Assembly: GCA_031403315.1 (NCBI GenBank)
Contig: JANNTD010000116.1
Coordinates: 1-22,560 of the forward strand
Direction: 5' to 3'
Length of the DNA: 22,560 nt
DNA from: DASYDU01 sp031403315
GTDB taxonomy: Bacteria; Planctomycetota; Planctomycetia; Pirellulales; Lacipirellulaceae
Shown: piece by piece, positions 1-6,600 of the stretch
Numbering within the stretch: position 1 is the first letter of the stretch
Layout of the letters: each line of letters opens with the position of its first letter
Position numbers and translations under genes: made by a program
Notes under the pieces: model-generated
Database searches by the model: none
What the model was told of the DNA's origin: nothing
Seen by the model: the letters and a program-made list of their open reading frames with translations, nothing else

Positions 1-1
1 C

Positions 2-691
2 GGCGCTTGGCCGGCGCTCAACAACACGGGCGGCGACACGATCGCCATCTGGGACAGCATCGGCGACTACGAAAGCGAACCGATCGATGGACTCGATCAT
101 CGAGCGCACACGCTGGCCGCGGCGGCGGCGGTCGTTTACAATATCTCGACCATGCAAGGTTGGCCGTCGCAGACGGTTGGTCGGTCGATTTTCCTCAACA
201 ATCTGTCGGCGAATCCCAATGTTGGGACGAGTTGGACGAAAGCGGGAACGGCGGCCGATACGCTGGAGAGTTCGAACGCCGCGCAGCTCAGCGAATTGAC
301 GGTCGATCACCCGGGCGGCGACGTCGGCAGCCCGGGCTATGCACCGGGTTCCGTGGCGACGAGTCTGCTCGGCGACTACAACGGCAACCACGTCGTCGAC
401 GCGGCCGACTATACCGTGTGGCGGAACAAGTTGAACACGGGCGGCCCTTTGCTCAACGATTCGACGCCGGGCACGATCGACGTCGCCGACTACAATTATT
501 GGAAATCGCATTTCGGCCAGTCCGGCGGCAGCGGAGGAGTCGCCGGCGCGGCCGTGCCTGAGCCAACCGGCATGGCACTGCTGCTCGTCGCGGCGATGAT
601 TCAATCGTGGCGTCGACGCGTTCTGATCGGCGTTTCACCGTCTCAGAATGGTCGAGCTAGGTGGCGCAGATCGCGACCAGTTCTTCGCTGA
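2..691 (+). CDS. Secreted protein, C-terminal part: probable lamin-tail domain, dockerin-like repeats, PEP-CTERM anchor (5' truncated)
   Basis: The gene enters from the left edge in the frame starting at base 2 and stops with TGA at 689-691. The first part has features of a lamin-tail domain: ALNNTGGDTIAIWDSIGDY near the edge and GDVGSPGYAPG near nt 318-350. This domain call is tentative. From nt about 365 there is a dockerin-like pair, DYNGNHVVDAADYTVW then GTIDVADYNYWKSHFG, the Ca-binding type common in planctomycete surface proteins. Next comes a PEP-CTERM sorting signal: VPEP (V codon at 554), a hydrophobic stretch and the basic cluster WRRRV. Exosortase is known to recognise such tails, so the protein should be exported and processed at the C-terminus. 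The frame continues about 20 residues past the basic cluster and overlaps the convergent ATPase gene by 35 nt. PEP-CTERM proteins normally end at the basic cluster, so an earlier stop may have been lost. Confidence 0.82.
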   Translation, partial: GAWPALNNTGGDTIAIWDSIGDYESEPIDGLDHRAHTLAAAAAVVYNISTMQGWPSQTVGRSIFLNNLSANPNVGTSWTKAGTAADTLESSNAAQLSELTVDHPGGDVGSPGYAPGSVATSLLGDYNGNHVVDAADYTVWRNKLNTGGPLLNDSTPGTIDVADYNYWKSHFGQSGGSGGVAGAAVPEPTGMALLLVAAMIQSWRRRVLIGVSPSQNGRARWRRSRPVLR

Positions 692-1478
692 CGGCTTCGA
701 TTTGTTCGGCCGTGAGCTCGTTGAGATGGTCGGCGTAGCCAACCAAGAGCGCGAGGTCGGCCAACCGGTTGATTTGCCGGGGCACGCCGTGGCCGAGGTA
801 GTGGAGTGCTTCGATGGCGTCGGGCGTGAAGAGGTCGCGCGTGGCGCCGGCGGCGGTGAGGCGGTGTTTGACGTAGCCGGCGGTTTCCTCGGCGGTGAGC
901 GTCCGCAAAAGCGTGCTCACGGCGACGCGCTCGGCGAGGCTGGGCAGCCGGCCGACGGCCGAGACGAGGCCCATCTGGCCCACCAACAGCAGTGAGAGCG
1001 TCGGCTTGGCCTCGACTTCGAAGTTCAGTAGCAGCCGCAGCGTTTCGAGCGCTCCACAATCTTCGAGCAAGTGGGCTTCGTCGACGACGACGACGGCATG
1101 CCGGTCGAGCCGCGCGTTCTGGGCGAGATAGAACTCGAGCCGGCGGACGCTTTCTTCGACGGTGTGCCGCGGCGGGTCGGCCGGCGGCGCGCCGAGCTCT
1201 TCGGCCAGGTAGACCAACAAGTCGCGGCTCGACATCTGCGGAAACACGAGCCGGACGAAGGGCGCGAACCGGGCGTCGAGTTGCTGTTCGATCAAGCGGG
1301 CCAACAGCGTCTTGCCCGTCCCCGCGGGCCCGGCCAAGAGCGCCGCCCCGCGCTGGTTCTCGATCGCGTAGCGCAGCTTGACGAGCGCCCCTTCGTGCGC
1401 TTCGCACGGATAGAGCGTGGCGCGATCGGCGATCGGCTCAAACGGCTGCGACGAGAGTTTCCAATAGTCCAGGTACAT
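657..1478 (-). CDS. ExeA-like AAA ATPase
   Basis: This 273-residue protein begins MYLDYWKLSSQPFEPIAD, the typical start of ExeA/GspA-type ATPases, where a short aromatic and SQPF region precedes the AAA core. Walker A is GPAGTGKT at residues 50-57. Walker B is VVVVDEAH at about 128-135. A sensor-like VGQMGL follows, and a C-terminal helical lid contains GVPRQINRLADLAL. Family members couple ATP hydrolysis to assembly of envelope machines such as secretion ports, and related ATPases (XrtA-associated) sit in exosortase/exopolysaccharide loci. Here it is the last gene of a minus-strand run, 57 nt after the CpsD/ParA-like gene, and it overlaps the end of the convergent PEP-CTERM gene. The ATG start has no clear Shine-Dalgarno sequence. 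Length and motifs are complete, so it should be active. Its partner machine is not visible here. Confidence 0.9.
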   Translation of the reverse strand: MYLDYWKLSSQPFEPIADRATLYPCEAHEGALVKLRYAIENQRGAALLAGPAGTGKTLLARLIEQQLDARFAPFVRLVFPQMSSRDLLVYLAEELGAPPADPPRHTVEESVRRLEFYLAQNARLDRHAVVVVDEAHLLEDCGALETLRLLLNFEVEAKPTLSLLLVGQMGLVSAVGRLPSLAERVAVSTLLRTLTAEETAGYVKHRLTAAGATRDLFTPDAIEALHYLGHGVPRQINRLADLALLVGYADHLNELTAEQIEAVSEELVAICAT

Positions 1479-1496
1479 GAGCGGTCAGGAATCGGG

Positions 1497-1516
1497 GGTC
1501 AGAGGTCAGAGGTCAG
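1497..1516. repeat. Short tandem GGTCAGA repeat
   Basis: Three near-perfect tandem copies of GGTCAGA (1497-1503, 1504-1510, then GGTCAG at 1511-1516) fill the gap between the ATPase and the upstream ParA-like gene. It resembles the word-repeat elements elsewhere in this window but has no inverted partner here. No function is assigned. Confidence 0.7.
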
Positions 1517-1535
1517 TTGCATTAGCCGCTTGCGG

Positions 1536-2549
1536 TTAAGCTGTGCGGTTTTCAATCACGCCGAGTAGTTCGCAGCCGGTTTCGTCGAGCAGTTCGCCGG
1601 CGACGGTGAAGTCGTCTCGTTCTGCATGCTTGGGGTCGGTGACCGCGATGGCCGCTTCGATCCGCATGTTGCGAATCAGATGGCTCATGGTGACGAACGA
1701 CCGTGGAGCGAGAACGGCGCCGAGGTCGACGAGTACGATTTCGTAAGCGTAGCGGAGGACGCCGGCGGTGATGGCGGTCTGCAATCCGGCGGCCAGCTTG
1801 GCGCCGTTTGGCTCGCGGGCCGTGGGCGCGCGGAGATCGAGCGGCAGCAAGTCGACGCCGTCGTGCTCGGCTCGGATCACCGCTTCGGCTACGGGCAGGC
1901 CCTGTTCCAGCACGTCTTGCCAGGAGGTGGACGGCTGGACGCCGAGCAGGCCGGCCAGCCGCGGTGCGCGAAAATTGGCGTCGACCACAATCACCGATCG
2001 CTTGCGGGCGGCGAGCGCCACCGCGAAGCACAAGAGCATCGTCGTGGCGCCGTCGCCGGCGTGCAGCGAGCTGACGCCGATCACGTCGCCGCGGCCCGGC
2101 TCGCGTCCCGAGCGAGCCAGCAGCGTTTCCGCGATGTGTTCGTATTCGCCACCGAATCGTTCCCACAGCGCGCGACACACGGGCGGCCAGCGAAACGCGC
2201 TGATCGTCGTCTCGGGTGTAAAGGTCGGCTCGACGAGCGGCGCAGGTGCAACGGCTGGCTCGGGAGCGAAAGAGGATAGCGGCCGCTTGCCAATGATCGT
2301 CTGCGACGGCAATAACGGCAACGGCGGCGGGCTGGCCACGACGGCGGTCGCGGGCCACGAGGAGTTGGCGACGACGATTTCGACCGACGATTGCCAAGCG
2401 GCGACGGGTTCGGCCGACGCCGGCGGACGGACGCGCGCCCGCGTTGGCCCGGTGGTCGCCGCTGTCGTTGTCGGTGGCGGCGGTGACGGCGTGGCGACCC
2501 GGGGCGGGTCGTGGCGATAGGCCTTGATAAACGCTTGGTTGGTGCTCAT
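1536..2549 (-). CDS. CpsD/ParA-like P-loop protein with degenerate Walker A
   Basis: This protein of 337 residues has a Pro/Ala/Thr-rich, low-complexity N-terminal half (about residues 15-115), likely disordered. A MinD/ParA/CpsD-like nucleotide-binding domain follows. The second Walker motif, SVIVVDANFRAPRL, closely matches the VDADLRRPRLH signature of bacterial tyrosine autokinases (BY-kinases), and IVLVDLGAVL looks like Walker B. The first P-loop reads HAGDGATTM where family members have GEGKST, so the invariant lysine is absent. No C-terminal Tyr cluster is present: the protein ends GCELLGVIENRTA. It could be a non-catalytic or modified relative acting as a scaffold or regulator, or it may bind nucleotide differently. 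It lies 30 nt after the TM protein and 57 nt before the ExeA-like gene, an arrangement reminiscent of the autokinase/ATPase pair of exosortase-linked polysaccharide loci. Confidence 0.82.
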   Translation of the reverse strand: MSTNQAFIKAYRHDPPRVATPSPPPPTTTAATTGPTRARVRPPASAEPVAAWQSSVEIVVANSSWPATAVVASPPPLPLLPSQTIIGKRPLSSFAPEPAVAPAPLVEPTFTPETTISAFRWPPVCRALWERFGGEYEHIAETLLARSGREPGRGDVIGVSSLHAGDGATTMLLCFAVALAARKRSVIVVDANFRAPRLAGLLGVQPSTSWQDVLEQGLPVAEAVIRAEHDGVDLLPLDLRAPTAREPNGAKLAAGLQTAITAGVLRYAYEIVLVDLGAVLAPRSFVTMSHLIRNMRIEAAIAVTDPKHAERDDFTVAGELLDETGCELLGVIENRTA

Positions 2550-2579
2550 GGGGGACTACTCAAGAGGCTCGATGTTGCC

Positions 2580-3443
2580 TCAGCGCGTTTTGGTCTCGAG
2601 GAGATAGCCGGGCAGATGGGCAACGTCCGGCTCGGTCATCTGCGCGCGCGGCAGGATCGCTGGCGGCAGTGTCGATTGAGGCAGTGAGTCGTCGGCCGCT
2701 TTCGGCAACGGTGTCTCGGCAAAAGACGTCGTGGGGTACGGCGAAGCGGCCGGCGCGGCGTGCGACTCGATTGCCATCAGCGGTTGGGTGACTGGCGTCA
2801 ACGGACCAGTGGCGGTGGGCGCGATGGAAGTCGTGTCGGCTTCAGGGGCGGCGGTTGCCGGTTCGATCGCGCGCTGGAGATCGACCGATTGGGTGTCGAT
2901 TTCGTTGGCGGTCGTGTGATCGGCGGTTGTCGCTGCCGGGCGCGGCGGCAAACCACCGGGCTCGAGCCGCTCGCCCATCATCATCACCATCGACATGCCG
3001 CCGGCGGCCATCAGCGCGAGCATGGCCGCGAGGCGGATCAACTCGCGGTGCGGCTGGACGATGCGCCAGGCTTCGACCGTGATGCGGATCGGGAGTGGGA
3101 CGGCTTGGAGGACGCGCGCTTGACGGTCGGTGTCGTTGGTGGTGGGGTGCGATATCCCCGACCGCTGAAGCGGTCTCGCCGGCTGTGGGGGAGTTGCGTG
3201 CGATGGGCTCGGGGCGGAGGCATGTGGGGAATCGAGACGGTATGTCGTGCGCGACGCCGGCTCCGCGCCGCTTGTCCCCAGGTCGCTTTGCTTCGGGATT
3301 TCGGCGATGCGTGCGAGTACGGGCCATCTCGGTTGTGGCTCGGCTGACGGCGCCGGCGGCGCTGGCGAACGGCGCGGCGCAGCGCGATCCGTAAGCGGAC
3401 CGGCCGCCGGTTCATCCAGGGGAAAACGTCGTGCTGAGCCCAC
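2580..3443 (-). CDS. Single-TM, Pro/Ala/Thr-rich membrane protein of unknown function
   Basis: The reading frame is open far upstream into the WD40 gene, but that part is antisense shadow. The chosen start is a GTG at 3443-3441 preceded by AAGGAAGG about 10 nt upstream, giving 287 residues. No in-frame ATG exists before the membrane segment. The N-terminal 130 residues are basic and Pro-rich. A hydrophobic, methionine-rich segment (IRLAAMLALMAAGGMSMVMM, about residues 136-156) follows, preceded by positive charges, so the N-terminus should be cytoplasmic and the roughly 130-residue Pro/Thr/Ala-rich C-terminus external. No domain is recognised. It sits between the receptor kinase and the CpsD/ParA-like gene. 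By position it could be a membrane partner for that ATPase, as chain-length determinants are for CpsD, but no such domain is seen, so this is only inference. Confidence 0.68.
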   Translation of the reverse strand: MGSARRFPLDEPAAGPLTDRAAPRRSPAPPAPSAEPQPRWPVLARIAEIPKQSDLGTSGAEPASRTTYRLDSPHASAPSPSHATPPQPARPLQRSGISHPTTNDTDRQARVLQAVPLPIRITVEAWRIVQPHRELIRLAAMLALMAAGGMSMVMMMGERLEPGGLPPRPAATTADHTTANEIDTQSVDLQRAIEPATAAPEADTTSIAPTATGPLTPVTQPLMAIESHAAPAASPYPTTSFAETPLPKAADDSLPQSTLPPAILPRAQMTEPDVAHLPGYLLETKTR

Positions 3444-3634
3444 CGCGATCTCGCCTTCCTTGGCAAGAAATTGGCCGAGGTTCGTGTGCCGCGCCGCCGC
3501 GTGAAACGGTTGCGTGCGCGCATACGCATCCGCCTTCTGTATCGGGTAGCGATTGCGCAGACCTTGAGGAGGCTCGTGGTGGCGCAAGAAAAGCGGCCAA
3601 ATCGCGGAGGCGCTAGCGTTGCTGGCAGCAGTCG

Positions 3635-6600
3635 CTAATGGCTCATCGCGGTGCGGAGGGCAACACGATTGTGCCAGTCGACGGCGAGCCAAACGATCGC
3701 GGTGCCATCGCGGCTCGAGGAGAGGGCCAGCCGGCCGTCGGGCGAGAACGAGACCGAAGTGACTTCCTGCTGATGGCCGGCGAGCGAGAGAATCTCCTTG
3801 CCGCCCTGGCGGTCCTTGCCGGCGTCCCAGAGTTTTACGTTGTAGTCCTGGCTGCCGGTGAGCACGCGGCTCGCGTCGGGCGAGAAGGCGACCGAGGTGA
3901 CCGGCGCCGTGTGGCCGGCGAGCTCGACGAGTTTCGCTCCGGTGGCAGCATCCCAGATGATGGCCTTGGTGTCTTCGCTGCCGGTGATCACGCGGCTGCC
4001 GTCGGGCGAGAAGCGGCCGCAGAGCACGCCCCAATCGTGGCCAGCGAGCGTCTGCTGTAGTTGGCCCGATTGTCGGTCCCAGAGTTTCGCGGTCTTGTCG
4101 CTGCTGACGGTGAGCACGCGCGAGCCGTCCGGCGAGAAGGTGGCGCCGAGCACGCGGTCAGAGTGCCCTGTGAACACGATGGGTGTCGGCTGGCCGGACT
4201 CGACGTCCCAAAGTCTGGCGGTGCCGTCGTCGCTGGCAGTGAGGATTTGGCGGCCGTCGGGCGAGAATTCGGCGGTGTTGATGTAACCGGTGTGGCCATT
4301 TTCGAGCTTGCGAATCGCGTGTCCGGTGGCGGCGTCCCAGATCTTGGCCGAATGGTCCCAGCTGCCAGTGACGAGCAGTTTGCCGTCCGGCGAGAGGGCT
4401 GCCGAAGCGACTGCCCCGTGCGGGCTGAATCGCATGACGGGACGCAGCGTGTCGACGCTCCACAGCGCGGCATCGTTGCCGCCGATTGTGAGCAAGTGCT
4501 TGCCGTCGCGGGCGTAAGTCGCTGCCCAGACCACGCCGCCGAGCTGTTTGAAGTCGAGCAAAGCTGCGAGCGCCGGTGCACTGGCGGAGCCAGTGGCACC
4601 CGAAGCGGCGTCGGCGGCTCCGGCGGCAGCCGGCAAGTCCCAGCGATAGACTTTGCGATCCAAGTTCGATGTGACGAGCGCCGAGCGACTATCCGGAGCA
4701 ACGCTGACCGCGTTGAAGATTTTTCCCGGCGATTTCACCGTCTGCAGCAATTGAGCATCGGCGAGCCGCCAAAGTCGGGCGGCACCGTCGTCGCAGGTGG
4801 TGATCGCGAGCGTGCCGTCGGCCGAGAGGTCGAGCGCGGTGACGTAATCGGGATGCTTGAGCACGAGCGTGCGATCTTCTGCGCCGGTGGCGACGTTCCA
4901 TTGGCCGCAGGTGTGGTCGCCGCTGGCGGAGACGAGCCGCTGGCCGTCGGGTGTGAAGCGCAAGCCTGTGATCGAGCGGCTGTGGCCGCGGAGCTGGTGG
5001 GCGAGAGTCCATGTGTTGGAGGGGCCCGATTTCCGCCACAGCCGGATGTGGCCGCGGTCGTCGCCGGTGGCAAGCACATCGCCCTGCGGCGTGAAGGCGG
5101 CGGCGGAGACTTCGGCGACATGGCCGGCGAGCGGAGCGCCGACTTGTGTGCCGGAGTGGCTGTCCCACACTTGGGCGTCGTTGCCGGCGCTACCGGTGAC
5201 GAGCCAATCGCCATCGGGCGAGACGGCGAGGGTGCCGAGGTGGCCGGTCGGCGAGAGCACCTGCAGTTGGGTGCCTTCGGCGACGTCCCAAATTCGCACC
5301 GAGTTGTCGCCCGCGCCCGTGGCGAGGCGTCGGCCATCGGGGAAGAACACGGCGCTCGTGGCCAGGAACTCGTGTCCTTCTTCGAATTGCCGCACGCAAT
5401 CGCCGGACGCGACGTCCCATAGGCTGGCGGTGCGGTCGCGGCTGGCGGTGACAATTTGCCGGCCGTCGGGCGAGAAGCGAGCGGAGAGCACGGCGTCGTC
5501 GTGGCCGGCGAACACGGTGGCGTGCAGTACGCGGGATTCCTGGTAACCGGCGAGGTCCCAGAGCCGCACCTGGTTGTCTTTTTTCTCTTTGCCGCCGGAG
5601 AGGACGAATTCGCCGCTCGGCGAAAAGGCGACCGAGCAAACGGCGTTGCCGTGTCCGCGGAGCACTTGCGAGACTTCGCCGGTGGCGATGTTCCAGAGGC
5701 GGATCGCGTTGTCGTCGCCGCCGCTCGCCACGAGTTGGCCGTTGGGCGAAAAGGCAACCGAGCGCACCGGGCCATCGTGACCCATCAGTCGCAGGTAGTT
5801 TGCTTTTGGTTTTGGCTGACCATCGAGCAGCTTGCCGACGTCGACCGGCTGGACCTCGTCGGGGTTCCAAACCATCACGAGTTTGTCGTAGCCGCCGGTG
5901 GCGATGAGCTTGCCATCGGGCGAGAAGGCGGCGGCGTAGACGGGGCCGTCGTGGCCGGCGAACTCGGTGAGCTTGGAATACAAGCTTGGAGCAGGGAGCA
6001 GGGAGCTCGGAGTAAGACTTGCTGAAGTATTCCCTGCTCCCTGCTCCAAGCTCCCTGCTCTTTGCCAGACGATCGCTTTGCCGTCCTGGCTGGCGGTGAC
6101 GATGCGGTCGCCGTCGGGCGAGAAGCGGGCCTTCCAGACCCACCAACTGTGGCCCTTCAAGGTTTGCAGCGGCGCTTCGGTGGCGAGGTCCCAGAGGATT
6201 GCGGTTTCGTCGAACGAACCGCTCAGCAGCTGTTTGCCATCGGGCGAGAAAGCGACGCTGACGACGCCGTCGGTGTGGCCTTTGAGCGTCTTTTCCAATT
6301 CGCCGGTCGCGGCGTTGACGATGCGAATTTGATGGTCGCTCGACCCGGTGGCGAGCAGCTTGCCGTCGGGCGAATAGGCGACCGCATGGACGTACTGGCC
6401 CTGCTTGGCGCGGAACACTTCCGCTCCACTTTCGAGATCGCGGACGATCAATTGCCCGCCCAAGTCGCCGCTGGCAAACTGGCGGCCGTCCGGCGAGTAG
6501 GCCACAGCGTCGACCGGTCCGGCTGCCTGGTAGGACACGGCATCGAGCCCACACAAGTGAACCAGCCGGCCCCACTCCCAATTGCGCAGCTCCGGCGTAC

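Noticed and set aside
3444..4034. Upstream part of the long minus-strand frame preceding the TM protein
   Set aside because: It lies within the WD40 coding region in another frame, has Arg/His-rich shadow composition and no suitable start. The GTG at 3443 with AAGGAAGG upstream is preferred.
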